A stretch of 64,000 nt of DNA, from contig JAGVSM010000209.1 in NCBI GenBank assembly GCA_022494885.1, positions 186,001 through 250,000 on the forward strand, in the 5' to 3' direction. Both the position numbers and the translations under genes were made by a program. Below, in pieces: positions 50,201 through 58,109 of this stretch. Under the pieces are notes generated by a model. That model did no database searches, was not told the origin of the DNA, and saw only the letters and a program-made list of their open reading frames with translations. Every line of letters begins with the position of its first letter. Position 1 is the stretch's first letter. Source of the DNA: Micrasema longulum. Taxonomy: Eukaryota; Arthropoda; Insecta; Trichoptera; Brachycentridae.

Positions 50201-52212
50201 CTTTTATTTTATTGGTTGGTTGGAAGAAATTGCCGTTTGGCAATAAGCCCGCCAATGTACAAATAACATTATGTACAAAAAGTTGAATAAATAAAAAAAA
50301 AAAAAAAGGAAAATATGCAGCGGGCCGAAGATGAATGACGAGCCATTGTTTTACTACCACTGTGCTAGATAATAACACAAAATAACAATTCAAATGGAAT
50401 CCAGTAAAAAAGATAATGCGTTATCGTTATTTATGATGGATTGTTGGGAATTCCCTATAAATAAATATAATTAATGTATCATATCTATATAGGCTTAATC
50501 GATCAGCTTTAGCGCGCTAAAGGCAGATAAACTTTTGTAGACATGTATCTTATCGCCCCCAAGTGCGTGTTCAAGTAGAAAGCACGAATGTCGGACGTGT
50601 TAAAATTGCTCGGAAATTGATTGTATACAATAACAATTGAAACATTGCTATCATCATCACGTAATGCGATAAAAAAGTAGTTGCTTATAATTGTTGAATA
50701 ACAAATTACAACAGGGATGGAGAATACCTTAAAGTAGGGAATATGGAAGTCTAGGCACTTACAGGGCTTATGACCTATCGTTGGCTGGTTTAAGTGGCCA
50801 CTTTACACACTGTGTAATATTCACCATTTTGCCTATGTTTAAGCATCCATATTTCTAAAAATTCTGTACATGAGGCAAGCGTTTTATACTAAAGGCCAAA
50901 TATACAATGTAAATATATCACATTATTTCTGGTACATTGAAAGCCCCCTCCACTCGTTCTAAAGATCTTGAGGCCTTTACGGATTTTTACAAAACAAAGT
51001 AATTTTAAAGAATGGATAATTAGTTTTTAAAAAATGTTCTTCGTTTTCAAAAGATTTGCGTTTTAAAAATTCACATTTGATAGAGGTACGAGTATCTTAG
51101 TTTATGAGATACTCGTACCTATCGAAGTTTATTTGACGAACGATAACAATTATGGTACCGAGATTAGAGCATGGCTATCGGCAGCAAACAGATGTTATTA
51201 TGGCTTGTTTAAACATCTACGATCCATTGCTAACTAGAAAAACTAAGACCATTATTTACAAAATCAGATTGGTCATTGTATATGGTGCCAAATGCTGGGT
51301 TATGACCAAAAGAGATGAAAATAAGGTATTGGCATTTGAAAGAAAAATATTAAGAAATATATTTGGTGCAATCAACAAAAACTGAGTGTGGAGGAGACGG
51401 TTGAATCATGAATTACAATGGTTGTGCCATGTGCACAGAATGAATGATAATCGTTGAGGTACAGTTTTCTTTAAAAAAAGATTATTTATACCACTTCGGA
51501 AGGCAGATGAAGCAAAGGCAGACCAAAATTAAGATGGCTGGATAATGTGAAAAGTGACATTAGAGCGATTGGTCTGACAAACTAGAGAGAGCTGCAGGGT
51601 GCAGGGAGGAATGGAGACAAATTCTGGAGGAGACCAGAGACCACAACGGGCTGTAGCGCCACTGATGATGATCTAAGTTTATTATATGAAATTTGTTTGT
51701 CACCATGAATAAAATTTTCTCATTAATTGTGACTGTAAAAGTGAAACTATCCTCCGCATACCAAAAAGCCGTTTTAAAGGCAAAATTTTTCTATTAGTTT
51801 CGCTTACACCAAAAACATTTTTTTTTGTCAATAAACGAATAACTTTCAAAATTTCAATACAATTTACCGCGATTTGAATCGAATTTTACTCTACTGGTCT
51901 CATCCCCCCTTTCACTGTGAGTTTGGCAAATTGTATGAACGGCTAATGTCGAATATTGTCATGATCACAATGAAATTACACGAATGGTAGCAAAAACTGT
52001 CACGATGATACCCCTTTGCATACAGTGCAATAAAAAATATTCGTATTGATATGAACTATTTTCTCGTTTTCAGCCCCCCGAAACGTGGATTGGATCTCGG
52101 TGTAGGACGAGGCTTCTCTGGTCTTATGGCGGCTAAACATCTGATGGGACTCGCCTCTGCCAACTATGCCGAAGGGCCCGGCCGTAGGAGGCGCGGGGCC
52201 CCCGCTAACTAA
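29205..52212 (+). CDS. DH31: Diuretic hormone 31 (DH31) prepropeptide, three coding exons
   Basis: Spliced CDS: 29205-29293, 33612-33728 and 52074-52212, giving 114 residues plus stop. Each junction has GT donor and AG acceptor (G|gtaact, ttttcag|C; CC|gtacgt, ttttcag|C), and both introns are phase 2, so the frame is kept throughout. Residues 1-25 form a signal peptide with a hydrophobic core. Residues 30-69 are an acidic spacer. KR at 72-73 is the convertase site. Residues 74-104 are the hormone, beginning [12 protein letters not shown] and ending [16 protein letters not shown]. Gly105 is the amide donor, followed by RRRR and a short GAPAN tail. Known family role: secreted, C-terminally amidated peptide acting on a class-B GPCR, stimulating Malpighian tubule secretion and acting in gut and brain. 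Odd points: V6, L13, M14, S24 and E29 differ from the usual family residues as I recall them. Untranslated 5' exons were not located. Confidence 0.95.
29638..29680 (-). ncRNA. Type-I hammerhead ribozyme motif, intact core
   Basis: On the minus strand stem I is ACCAGT paired with ACTGGT (6 bp, perfect, at the two ends of the motif). The core CTGACGA matches CUGANGA. Stem II has a 4-bp helix (GUCG/CGAU, one wobble). GAAA follows, then a minimal CCCGG stem III and the cleavage triplet GUC directly before stem I. Such short stem III helices are known from Penelope-like elements, where cleavage may occur as a dimer. It lies in DH31 intron 1, antisense to the gene. Sequence after it on the minus strand (AAATAAAAGTGG) recurs near the other motifs. 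Confidence 0.7.
29945..30290. repeat. Dispersed repeat K, copies at 30.0 and 46.2 kb
   Basis: Matches 46160-46510 (TTAGACTTAACTCTAATGG, ACCAGTGAAGTTTCCA, TTTAACTAACGTAAAAAAA). The rest is very A-rich. Both copies lie in DH31 introns, in direct orientation. Confidence 0.55.
30680..30955. mobile_element. FB-C fragment in DH31 intron 1
   Basis: Shares GGCGTTGCCTAGTA, the GGTGAAATAATTCAATTA segment, GTGGCCACTTAAACCAGCC and TCTCTGTTGTAATATGTTAAT with the copies at 9.7-10.1 kb and 34-36 kb. Confidence 0.6.
31930..32165 (-). mobile_element. LINE 3' fragment
   Basis: Frame 31938-32150 contains [20 protein letters not shown] and FKVGLRSWI, the conserved GPRxFNxLP...FK..L close of a LINE polymerase. 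The 3' UTR is very short here. Confidence 0.6.
32225..32410. repeat. Dispersed repeat H, copies at 32.3 and 44.2 kb
   Basis: Matches 44125-44275 (ATTATCAATCACGAA, ACAGCAAAACAATAGGTCG against GCAGCAATACAACAGGCTG, GAATCGCAAGC against GAATTGCAAGC). Confidence 0.45.
32424..32545. repeat. Partial copy of the 4.6 kb foldback end
   Basis: Matches the left arm of the 4582-4932 element through AAAATAAATCAAACA, the TTTAACCACTG segment and the CCGACCGGTTTC segment, then diverges. No right arm was found nearby. Confidence 0.55.
32480..32519 (-). ncRNA. Hammerhead-like motif, second copy of the 4.6 kb type
   Basis: It has the same layout as at 4626-4665: TTGACGA core, GAAA, CCGG stem III, GUC, three-pair stem I. 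Stem II is further weakened by a GC to GT change. It lies in the partial repeat copy 32424-32545, inside DH31 intron 1. Confidence 0.35.
33165..33250. repeat. Dispersed repeat M, copies at 33.2 and 40.6 kb
   Basis: Matches about 40520-40620 (CAAGAAAACATTTTTTATTTC against TAAGAAAACATTTTTTGTTTC), then diverging GGACAGAACGTT against GGGCAGAAGTTCC. Confidence 0.4.
33612..33728 (+). other. DH31: DH31 coding exon 2 (propeptide spacer)
   Basis: Encodes the spacer [17 protein letters not shown] continuing to QWSTTP, with no dibasic cleavage site. The acceptor is cccgttttcag. Of two possible donors, the one after 33728 (CC|gtacgt) joins exon 3 in phase; the later GT at 33733 would break the frame. 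The acidic spacer with an LTRIGQ-type helix resembles other DH31 precursors as I remember them. Confidence 0.9.
33768..33839 (+). tRNA. tRNA-Glu (anticodon UUC)
   Basis: A complete 72-nt cloverleaf. The acceptor strands TCCCGTA and TACGGGA pair perfectly, with discriminator A. The anticodon stem CCTGG/CCAGG encloses CTTTCAC, giving anticodon TTC. Box A (TGGTCTAGTGG) and box B (GGTTCGATTCC) match the pol III consensus, and a run of six T at 33841-33846 can terminate pol III. There is no intron. It lies in DH31 intron 2, same strand, 39 nt after the exon 2 donor. The intact acceptor stem separates it from the tRNA-like SINE heads elsewhere. Confidence 0.96.
34275..34690. mobile_element. FB-C copies, head and tail portions
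   Basis: A short end-to-end piece (34275-34375, ACAATGTATTGAG to CTCAAAACATTGTTG) is followed by a longer reverse-oriented portion with GGCGTTGCCTAGTAGGTGAA, GGTTCAGCCGGATGAATCTC and the complement of the GTCTAGGCAT landmark. The frame 34392-34637 across it is a chance frame. Confidence 0.6.
34975..35115. repeat. FB-C fragment
   Basis: Contains GTGGCCACTTGAACCC and GACAGGTCATAAGCCCTGTAAA, degraded versions of the family landmarks. Confidence 0.45.
35685..36145. mobile_element. FB-C near-complete foldback copy
   Basis: Begins TTTCAACAATGTTTTGAG and runs through GTCTAGGCAT. It then switches to the reverse-oriented arm, with GGCGTTGCCTAGTAGGTGAA, GTGGCCACTTAAACCAGCC and CCCTCTCTGTTG. This shows the two-arm structure best. 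Confidence 0.65.
36150..37460. other. Intron 2 DNA, no feature seen
   Basis: AT-rich with a faint FB-C remnant near 36385-36515 and a LINE-tail-like GTGTCCTCAGCACGGGTTAC at about 37000. Confidence 0.45.
37465..37800 (+). mobile_element. SINE-2 copy in DH31 intron 2
   Basis: Leader AGAACCCTGGACAATTG, core AAGTCCGCTTCGTAGTGTAG and GTTTGATTCCTGGCGGGGT, body AAAATATTGATTTTAAAT, then a GAGCCCTATACACCACTTGG segment like the 3' body of the copies at 1.4 and 48.4 kb. Confidence 0.65.
38190..38332. other. Two small palindromes in intron 2
   Basis: GTGCTTATAAGCAC (38192-38205) is a perfect palindrome, followed by a repeated TATAAGCAC. GTCATTCCC/GGGAATGAC forms a 9-bp hairpin near 38305-38330. The surroundings (37810-38400) have more CpG than usual and no second copy in the window. 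Confidence 0.35.
39183..39720 (-). mobile_element. LINE 3' fragment
   Basis: On the minus strand about 39480-39610 reads [20 protein letters not shown] then [13 protein letters not shown], the RLWN-LP close of CR1/jockey-type polymerases. The 3' UTR has a GCCTTAAGGCAA palindrome and an AT-rich tail ending near 39183. Confidence 0.65.
39815..40320 (-). mobile_element. RTE-like LINE fragment, decayed
   Basis: Matches the left part of the element at 44350-45180 (GTAGGGGTAGGCAGAGAGAA; CATGCCACGTCTTTTTCGG against CATTCCATGTCTTTCTCGG). Too many stops to read a protein. Confidence 0.5.
40620..44120. other. Intron 2 DNA, mostly featureless
   Basis: Holds a LINE tail to 41458 and FB-C pieces at 41685-41900 and 42830-42910. 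No exon-like coding block with splice sites was found by eye. Confidence 0.4.
41685..41900. repeat. FB-C palindromic remnant
   Basis: A compact near-palindrome (about 41688-41818), ATTAACAAATTACCA to TTGTAATTTGTTAAT, with GGGAATATGGAAGTC facing its complement. The middle of the normal element is missing. The typical terminal flank follows (AAACAAACTCAAATATTG). Confidence 0.6.
44350..45180 (-). mobile_element. RTE-like LINE fragment with YADD motif
   Basis: Minus strand. [14 protein letters not shown] is the reverse-transcriptase catalytic box (YADD codons at 45100-45111). After a one-base frameshift near 45058, the frame 44567-45061 continues with [11 protein letters not shown] and [16 protein letters not shown], the usual thumb-region motifs. 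A further frameshift near 44580 leads to [16 protein letters not shown] and a stop at about 44368. No endonuclease part is present. Confidence 0.7.
45200..46160. other. Intron 2 DNA, no feature seen
   Basis: AT-rich; the frame 45961-46191 has no domain or signal peptide. Confidence 0.4.
46675..46880 (-). mobile_element. SINE-2 copy
   Basis: Minus strand leader CCTGTAGGAGTATTTTCGAC and ATAGCTGCTCTCGGGTAAAA, then core GGTCCTGTGTTAGATTCC. A detached 3'-body-like piece (TTTGCACCATACGGTGCGGG) follows on the plus strand at 47010-47060. Confidence 0.6.
47500..47790 (-). mobile_element. LINE 3' tail with (ATT)n
   Basis: The minus strand ends AAAGCGCCCTTGAGGTAT, GGCGCTTTATAAGTTATCC and then a short trinucleotide run (AAT/ATT at 47503-47520). 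The paired GCGCC/GGCGC sequence could form the 3' stem used by L2/CR1-like elements. A similar GTAAAGCGCC piece is at 17645. Confidence 0.45.
47790..48310. other. GC-richer island of unknown origin in intron 2
   Basis: Distinctly less AT-rich than its surroundings and with many CpG. Overlapping open frames exist (47803-48202) but none shows a domain I know. It could be the 5' UTR of a retrotransposon or a foreign fragment. No second copy in the window. Confidence 0.4.
48375..48620 (-). mobile_element. SINE with SINE-3-like head and SINE-2-like body
   Basis: Minus strand head GGCCTCGTGGTGTAATG and CCGGTTCGATTCTCAAC, then TAAGACTGGTCACCTTACC, then CCCTATGCACCATTCGGTGC and a GATAATAATGATGATT tail. 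The tail and body match those attached to the SINE-2 core elsewhere. Confidence 0.6.
49083..49497. mobile_element. piggyBac-type MITE, copy 2, with exact TTAA duplication
   Basis: It is flanked on both sides by TTAA (49079-49082 and 49498-49501). It has the same layout as copy 1 but a smaller palindrome (49085-49252), the centre having been lost. The right part matches copy 1 closely, including GGCCGGTGCTCAAAGTG. It sits in DH31 intron 2 directly before LINE coding sequence. Confidence 0.8.
49500..50205 (+). mobile_element. CR1/jockey-like LINE 3' fragment
   Basis: Frame 49507-49737 reads [16 protein letters not shown] and [17 protein letters not shown]. After a frameshift near 49735, frame 49736-50029 reads [15 protein letters not shown] and [17 protein letters not shown] then a stop at about 50030. 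This is the standard C-terminus of a CR1/jockey-like polymerase. A pyrimidine-rich UTR and A-rich end follow. The 5' side begins right at the piggyBac MITE. Confidence 0.7.
50205..50310 (-). mobile_element. LINE 3' tail
   Basis: Minus strand: GGCGGGCTTATTGCCAAACG then GGCAATTTCTTCCAACC, a 3'-terminal hairpin sequence common in insect LINEs, joined tail-to-tail with the preceding LINE. Confidence 0.5.
50705..50870. repeat. FB-C fragment before the DH31 hormone exon
   Basis: Contains GGGAATATGGAAGTCTAGGC, GTGGCCACTTTACACACTGT and TATGTTTAAGCATCCA. The rest of the element is absent. Confidence 0.6.
51084..51120. repeat. Hairpin, 14-bp perfect stem
   Basis: AGGTACGAGTATCT (51084-51097) and its exact complement (51107-51120) around a 9-nt loop, just before an RTE-like LINE fragment. 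Confidence 0.6.
51150..51675 (+). mobile_element. RTE-like LINE fragment just before the DH31 hormone exon
   Basis: Reads [20 protein letters not shown] then [20 protein letters not shown], then a stop, [12 protein letters not shown] and ADEAKA remnants. It is the same family as 55205-55935. It lies about 0.4 kb before exon 3, same strand. Confidence 0.65.
51725..51935. repeat. Dispersed repeat J, copies at 51.8 and 63.1 kb
   Basis: Matches 63030-63215 (TTGAATTTTACTCTACT, CCTTTCACTCTCAG against CCTTTCACTGTGAG). It lies directly upstream of the DH31 hormone exon, with the branch point and acceptor just beyond it. Confidence 0.5.
52074..52212 (+). other. DH31: DH31 coding exon 3 (mature hormone and stop)
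   Basis: The acceptor is ttctcgttttcag. The exon reads PPKR, then the 31-residue hormone, then G, RRRR and GAPAN, with stop TAA at 52210-52212. It is clearly more GC-rich than the surrounding intron, as expected for conserved coding sequence. The reverse-strand open frame over the same bases (52000-52290) is a shadow. Confidence 0.95.
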
Positions 52213-52485
52213 GCCGCTCACACCCCCCAGTCCGCCACCAAACCCAAACTGGAACTTCAACATTCGCGCTATATTGTTTTGCCAGGCCATTGAAACGAGT
52301 CGTCATTGTTAAGGGTTAGCTGCGTACTGAACTTAAAACTCAAAATATTATTTAGGGTTTCTTTGCTGTTCAGTTATTTTTATTCATTTTGTATAATTCA
52401 AATCAAAATATAACAGTCAAAAGTTAATTTTCAGGCAGTCATGGATTCGCTTAACCCGCAGAATCATACAAATCAAAGTTTTTAC

Positions 52486-52491
52486 AATAAA
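52486..52491 (+). terminator. Candidate poly(A) signal AATAAA for DH31
   Basis: This is the first canonical AATAAA after the DH31 stop, about 275 nt downstream, with T- and A-rich sequence following. Such hexamers are frequent in AT-rich DNA, so the assignment rests on position only. Confidence 0.4.
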
Positions 52492-52499
52492 ATTTTAAA

Positions 52500-55020
52500 A
52501 TTTGACCTTTTTTGTGATTTTGCATATGTTTCATCTCCATTTCATAGAGTTATTAAGCTCTGATTGTTTATTAAGGTTACTATGTTGTATACGAAATGAT
52601 AAGAAGTTTTTTAAAATTAATTTATTTATAACTTATTTTAACACTGATATCGGTTGTTTATTGTATTCAGTAAATTCAAGAATTATATCATAGAAAATAG
52701 TAAATATTCTTTAATTAATTGAATACACTAATTATTCATCATCGATAAATCTACTTAATTAGTACACGCTTTTAACAATAGACGATTCAAAAGACTATTA
52801 GTATGAAAAATAATATTATATGTTGATCTTGTAAAGTGTAAATTAAAAAAAAATGTACACAAGTAAACTCGCAGCTTTGTCAAATGGGTTTTTTACGTTA
52901 TTTTACCTGTTCCCGTTTTAATTAACCTCATCTCATGTTTGTCATTTGCGTGAGCCAGTTAAATGGAATTTATTTCGATCACAAATAATCGTGCTGAAAT
53001 TATAACTTGCTGATAAGTCTGCTTTTTAATCGATTTCAAAGCAATCATCTTGAGTATCTTCTGAAATGGACCATTCCAATTGATTTTTAGGATTACTGAC
53101 AGAAGTAGCATGCGCCATGTATTTTATTTTTAATATTGTATTAAGAGAGTTAGATATATTTATATAGCAAATAGAAAACAAAGGTTAAAAAGCTTAAAGT
53201 ATTGTCAAACACCATGAAATAGTCGTTGCTTTGATCTAAGCTTTTCTAAATGTTACTCAAACTTGTCATAAAAGTCCTGTTTAAATTTTTAAATACTTAA
53301 TTACAGAGAAGTTTTTCAAATCAAAGATTGTAAATTCGAATAACAAACTGTAAAAAGTTACCTACTGAACGGTAAATAACTTGATAATATTACAGATTTA
53401 AACCAATAATGTATTTTACTATCATAAAATTTACAGTTTTTGAAACAAAGAAAAATATCCATGATTTCTTTTACAAAAGCAAATACTACATTATGTTAGA
53501 AAATGGGCAAAGTGTTATATGTTTTACATGTGATTTAATAAGATTATTCAAATTTGCGCTATTTACAATTTTCGTTTTATTTGTAGAAAGTAGTTTATAA
53601 AGAAAAACTCTAAATATTTACTATATTTGAAGTAGAAATTAAAATAATTGAACGCAAAACGGATGAAAATGAAATCAACGGTACTTTTGTGAATGACACG
53701 ATTTAAAATACGTTCAATACATTGTTTTGCTAGATAATGTATGTTTGCCCATATATGCACTAGATAAATCTATTTTTTTTTATGTGTATAAATAAATAAA
53801 CAATACAATTTTTTTGCTAATTCTGCTTTAGAGAGAAGAATTAATATGTACCTTTACATGTTAGAAATATCATTTGATAATTCTACGTAGGTAATGGCAA
53901 TCTCTTTTTATCAGGTCACTTGATGTATCAAAGTTGTTGATAGTTGTAGAAGTAGATGAACCTTAAATAGCACATGGCTTAGTTAAAATTTCAGCTAGAA
54001 AAAAACAAGATCCTTTATCATACATTGATTTTGGTAGCAACTTATTAATCTTACTAGTTCATTGTAGTCGAATACATAATTCAATATCTTAACTTTGATG
54101 TAAATTTAGTTCATATGCTTCAAAACATAAAATTTTTCCTTCGCGGTTTTAGAATGGATTTTAAGAATTAGAAATATGAAAAATTATAGAATATGCACCA
54201 TTATTGGAAAACTATAATATTATTTTGCATGTTAATTTAGAGACAAATTAAATCAAAATAAAATTTCAGCTTTTACATGTTTTCAACCATGTTAACGGTT
54301 TAAAAGTAGTGATTTTCCTATTAAAATACTTAATTCTTTAAGGCCTATAATGTTACCTAATATTACATGAATTTTCAAACTTTTGAAGATTTCTAATCAA
54401 CATTTTCATAGATAGTTTGATTAAAGATTCATACCTGTTATTATTCACAGTATCAAAAATAATATCTATGTATCTATGTAAGATATTAAATTATTGAAAT
54501 TTTATTAATTACAGATTATGAGCATTAATAGTGTGTATTGAATTACATAAATTGCTCCCAAAATTTCAGTGTTTTAATTTATTAATTTTGTTTAAGTATT
54601 ACAATATTTCAATGACTACACCTTATTTTTTATCTAAAAAACAGAAGAAAAAAAACTTGAAATTACCACATATTAAAATAATTATCATTACAAGGCTCCA
54701 GAAACTTTCAAGTTCATTACAGAACTGAACAGTTTTCGAAACTGTTTAAGAAATACAAAGGTTTACTAAAATAATAAAAATAAAAAAAACAGATCATTGA
54801 ATACTTGAGAAATAAAAATGGCACTATAAATATCAACGTAAGTATATGTCAAGGAAAGACTATAAAAAAATACAATATATTGGGAGTTTTTTAAGGCGTG
54901 ATACAACTTTAAATTGATATTAAATAATTAAATATTTATGGGCATTCGTTTTTTTTAATGCGATAGAAAAAATGATGATCCATATTTACTTTTTAAAAAT
55001 GGTGTCTGTCAAATGTCAAA
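52500..55020. other. Downstream DNA, no gene seen
   Basis: AT-rich; one LINE-type tail ends at about 53803. All frames are short and unremarkable. Confidence 0.5.
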
Positions 55021-55023
55021 ATG

Positions 55024-55089
55024 CCCAAAATTGGACCGACAGAATGTGCTACGTAACTGCTTAGCATATTCTGTCGGTCCAATTTTGGG
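55024..55089. repeat. Perfect-stem hairpin, 27-bp arms
   Basis: Arms 55024-55050 and 55063-55089 pair with one mismatch around a 12-nt loop (CCCAAAATTGGACCGACAG and its complement). Similar in size to a microRNA precursor, but the pairing is too perfect to favour that; a MITE remnant is more likely. Confidence 0.6.
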
Positions 55090-55204
55090 TCACCTTTCCG
55101 ACCAATAGTGAGAGTTACATTAAATTTATTAAGCATTTGAATGCTTAAAAAGTTGTTGTTCTGTTTCCATAGACCATGGTGGAAATAATCCGATGGAAAT
55201 AATT

Positions 55205-55935
55205 ATATCTTAAGATCATCATCACTATAGTCCGTTGTGGGCCTTGGCCTACTACAGAATCTACCTCCGATCCTCCCTGCACCCTGCGGCTCTTCTCCAG
55301 TTTGTCAAGCCAATTGCTCTCTTGTCTCTTTACACATCATACATCTTAATTTTCATCTGCCTTTGCTTCGTCTACCTTCAGGAGTGGTATAAAGAATCTT
55401 ATTGGGGGTACGATTATCATTAATTTCGTGCACATGCTCAACCCCTGTAATATTCCTATTTTTATGAATTTAACAATGACGGGTTCGCCATACAGTGCCT
55501 TTAATTCGTGATAAAACCGTCCCCTGCACACTCTATTTTGGTTAACGGCATCAAATACCTCCCTTAATATTTTTCTATCAAATACTAATACCTTATTTTC
55601 ATCTCTTTCAGTCATAACCCAGCATTCGCTACCATAAGCAATGACCGGTCTGAGGAGAGTTTCGTAAATAATGGTATTAGTTTTTCTAGAGAGCAATTTG
55701 GATACCAGATGTTTTAGTAAGAAATAATAACATTTGTTTTCTGCCGATAGCCGTGCTCTAATCTCGGTGCTATAATTGTTATCATTCGTAATTTCATTAC
55801 CTAAATATTTGAAGGAGTTGACACTGTCTAAGTTGTGTGGCCCAACGTCAATTGCCTGCTGTGAATAATTTATTTGTGACTTTCTTGCTAACATACATTT
55901 AGTCTTGGATGTATTTATTATGAAACCCATCTCAC
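55205..55935 (-). mobile_element. RTE-like LINE fragment downstream of DH31
   Basis: The frame 55346-55930 encodes 194 residues: FKYLGNEITNDNNYSTEI, LSRKTNTIIYETLLRPVIAY, GSECWVMTERDENKVL and VCRGRFYHELKALYG. These are the post-palm motifs of RTE-like elements. 5' truncated at about 55935; the last part is shifted out of frame. It is the longest clean frame in the window but is transposon sequence. Confidence 0.7.
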
Positions 55936-56354
55936 TTGTGGCCTAAGATCCTGACCATTTCTGGAAATAATGTTGTCGCCAAACTTTTCACGCAGTTAAT
56001 TCATATATTTCATGAAGAGCCCTGTACGTTTGGCGAACTGAACACTGATTTATAAAATAAATTTATATAATTTGTAATAGGTGCGTTGTTTGATTGTGAG
56101 GCGTTCAATTTCAAATTTGAGTTATTTTTATAGAGTAAAAGTGAAAAATAAAACTTTCATCACAAGTTTGACAAGATACAGTAATATCAATCAAAACATT
56201 AATTACGACAAAAAACACCCGTCATATTTATTTCATTAATTAATTTACTATGCAAATACACGTCAATCCATCCTAAGCTGCGTAAATTTATCAAATGAGT
56301 CAATTGCAGGTGAAACGAACTAAGTGCAAAAAGAAAGGGCAAACATTATTTTTG

Positions 56355-56400
56355 AGGAGGGATTGACAAATATTTCGAAATACTCAAAACATTGTTGAAC
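56355..56400. repeat. Small FB-C remnants (this end plus others)
   Basis: This is a terminal end (ATACTCAAAACATTGTTGAA). Similar short remnants are at about 36385-36515, 42830-42910, 58055-58110, 60295-60340 and 62880-62935, recognised by GTCTAGGCAT-like or GGGAATATGG-like landmarks only. Confidence 0.4.
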
Positions 56401-56860
56401 CAACTGTAAAACTTTATTTACTTTCTTTTTTAATATGCTGATTTGTCATTTAAAATAAAAATGGGTGTTAAAGAACCATGAAAAAAATGTTTTTGGGCTA
56501 CACTGATTACAAAAATGTAATTTAAGCAATGAGTTTACTTTAGCTTTAAAATGTCAGTTAGTTCACTTCACCTACAATGGGCTTAAATGTTCAAGTTAAA
56601 ACAAAGCTTTCAGTGTGTACATTTCAGTTCCAGAGCAAATAAAAATATATTGTTTGCTCTGAAGCTGAAATGAACATAAAATATAAAATATATAAAACAC
56701 TTTGTATTTTCACGCCGTAAACCAGATTAATATTAACAAAAATAAAAAAATCTGGTATTAATACCTATTCTGGTTTAAATTCTAAAAAATTACTTATAAT
56801 CAGATGTGAATATAAACAAAACTAAAATAATAAATACAGAATAGTACTTAAGTACTGTTA

Positions 56861-57024
56861 GGGCTTTACTTATAAACCTGGTATAAAATATCGCAAAGGG
56901 TTAGTGGTAAAATATGGATGGAAATACTATCCTTATTCTATCACTATAATAAGGATGGTATTCCCATCCATATTCTAACACTATGCCTAGGCGTAACTTT
57001 ATGCCAGGTTTATAAGTAAGGCCC
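56861..57024. mobile_element. Harbinger-like MITE with TTA target duplication
   Basis: This 164-bp foldback begins GGGCTTTACTTATAAACC and ends with its near-exact complement. The halves pair over most of their length (inner arms ATATGGATGG/CCATCCATAT). TTA lies on both sides (56858-56860 and 57025-57027). A 3-bp TWA duplication and GGGC ends are typical of PIF/Harbinger. Confidence 0.65.
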
Positions 57025-57144
57025 TTAGGGTTGGAAGGAGGGCATTAATATTTACCTCGTGTGTGGCGGCGTAAAAGTATTTGATTTATTTTATATTTAA
57101 AATGTTATTCCACAAAGTGCATGCTGGAAGAATAAATATTACTG

Positions 57145-57610
57145 ATTTATTTATTAGCGCTCAAAAGGCTTTTACACATACAGAGGTTATAAACAATTTA
57201 CAAATATAAAAATACAGTTAAGAATAATAAATATAAATATACATAAATTATGTAAAATATTAGAAATATGTAATAATTAGCTGTTGAAGTTTGATAAAGT
57301 CATAGCAAATACATATATTTTTGGTCATCATTGTATTTGTTCCCTAGAAAGTGAAATCTAGGGAACAGTGAATTAATGTGCGAATATGACTTAGATATAT
57401 TAATATATCTAAAATAAATATGATGCCTTATTGGCCTATTAGGCACATTGAAATATATACATTTGACCAAATCAGGAACATTAAAAAGATTATTTACAAC
57501 TTCATGCATAAAAACCAGATCAACTATTAATCTTTTTACAATAATTTTAAGTAAATTTAATGTATACACAAAACACCTCTCTCCCGCTTCTACTTCCACC
57601 AAGTATACAT
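57145..57610 (-). mobile_element. Jockey-like LINE 3' fragment
   Basis: Frame 57300-57602: GERCFVYTLNLL, VDLVFMHEVVNNL, and CIYFNVPNRPIRHHIYF, the R...DL.FLH...N......F.VP....R segment of jockey-type polymerase tails. The tail complement TTTATTTATTAG at 57148 marks the 3' end. Confidence 0.65.
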
Positions 57611-58109
57611 ATGTCCATAAAAATGACTATTGGGGGGTATATATAAATAAATGTAAAAAAATAAATTATTATTGATATTTTCTTGCGGTAAATGCAATAA
57701 TAAATAATACATACATAAATTATGAAATAAATATGACGCTATTACACAAACTTTTAATTTATCAATGGAATATTGTCGCGTTTCTAGTACAATTTGTTGG
57801 TAAATACGTTTTACTAGTTGTGAGATATTGCACTTTTTAAGTTAAAAGCTCACTCCAAATCAACCAGTCAAATAAAACCGTAAGTTGTGAATTATAAGTA
57901 TTATTTTTTGCGTTTATAAAATAATAAATATTTAATTATTACTTTTAAACAAATATTGATTGTTTAATGTCATTTATAAAGACATCTAATTTTTTCGAAT
58001 ATTTGTAGTTTCCAACATGTGCCAGAAAACCGACGATATAATCATAATAATATATTACAACACAGATGGAAAGTATTTTAAAGAGGGAAGTATGTACATC
58101 TACGCATTT

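Noticed and set aside
52000..52290. Minus-strand glycine-rich frame
   Set aside because: It is the antisense shadow of the DH31 hormone exon.
55346..55930. Longest frame in the window as a host gene
   Set aside because: It contains RTE-like LINE motifs (YLG..., GSECWVMT...) and has a second, more decayed copy at 51.2 kb.
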